Below are positions 63,704 to 64,000 of a stretch of 64,000 nucleotides of DNA, in pieces; within the stretch, counting starts at the first letter, position 1, and the number at the start of each line of letters is the position of its first letter. This DNA comes from Pithys albifrons albifrons (lineage: Eukaryota; Chordata; Aves; Passeriformes; Thamnophilidae). The translations under genes and the position numbers were made by a program. The stretch spans positions 12,346,660 to 12,410,659 of the forward strand of contig NC_092465.1 of assembly GCF_047495875.1 (NCBI RefSeq). The letters run 5' to 3'. The notes under the pieces are model-generated. The model was not told the DNA's origin. It did not search any database and saw only the letters and a list, made by a program, of their open reading frames with translations.

Positions 63704-64000
63704 TGGCAGAGCACCTTATGCAAATGCTCCCTCCTTTCCCCAGGCAAAACCCACCCAAGTGTGTTTGGACCAGTAACACATGGAGTGTGAATGGATCAGG
63801 CTGTTTTGGGCAGAGCTGTGGGAGCAATAGCCTGGATGCTGCTGCCCCCTTGTCCATCAAGGGCTTACTCTGCATTGCACTTGGAAGTACTGAGCTAAGG
63901 CCAGATAGAGAAAAATCTCAAATACTTTAAAAATAAATATTTCTTTCTTTATTTTAGCTAAAATGTGCAGTTTGCATAGCTGACTCACAAATTCCAGTAT
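63704..64000. other. Non-coding end of window
   Basis: I see no gene. A short AT-rich stretch with overlapping AATAAA-like words lies near 63,930-63,945. Confidence 0.5.

Overview
This window looks like vertebrate nuclear DNA, most probably from a bird. The main evidence is at least five truncated copies of CR1, the dominant non-LTR retrotransposon of birds and other archosaurs/turtles. They are recognised by typical 3'-end wording: the block around 'ggctggattcgatgatct' with 'ttccaacctaaatga', 'tctgtgattctgtg' tails, and an ORF2 C-terminal tail. There are also poly-T tracts, microsatellites, AT-leaning base composition and no dense coding. Nothing resembles a bacterial operon, plasmid, phage or CRISPR array. 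I saw no tRNA or rRNA gene, although small ncRNAs could escape reading by eye.

Layout. Positions 1 to about 39,000 appear gene-free (intergenic or intronic). This part holds a probable solo retroviral LTR on the minus strand (6867-7503, with TG/CA ends and a 5-bp target duplication), one plus-strand CR1 3' end (about 17,893-18,044), and small tandem duplications (16,477-16,524 and 25,451-25,516). The only convincing protein-coding signal is on the minus strand at 39,369-39,784. It is an open 137-codon stretch preceded by a strong splice acceptor and closed by a stop, read here as the terminal exon of a multi-exon gene that enters from the right. A polyadenylation signal candidate lies near 38,955. 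A 23-nt exon with good splice sites and a compatible phase lies 747 nt further upstream (40,532-40,554). I could not identify the protein. Any earlier exons between 40.5 and 64 kb were not resolved.

Positions 40-64 kb are mostly non-coding. They carry CR1 pieces at about 44.1 kb (minus), 46.6 kb (minus), 53.7 kb (plus) and 63.4 kb (plus). A small CpG-rich patch lies near 48.9 kb. Several 120-350 bp AT-rich blocks (45.8, 53.2-53.55, 54.5-54.8 and 57.0 kb) have clustered homeobox/FOX/POU-like words and read like conserved non-coding enhancers. That last point is pattern recognition only and needs cross-species alignment.

Open frames elsewhere, including the longest (191 codons at 26.2-26.7 kb, minus), have no splice context, homology or composition that I can defend as coding, and I treat them as chance. 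I found no evidence for a novel multi-gene system. The unidentified exon, the LTR insertion and the enhancer-like blocks are the items most worth checking.
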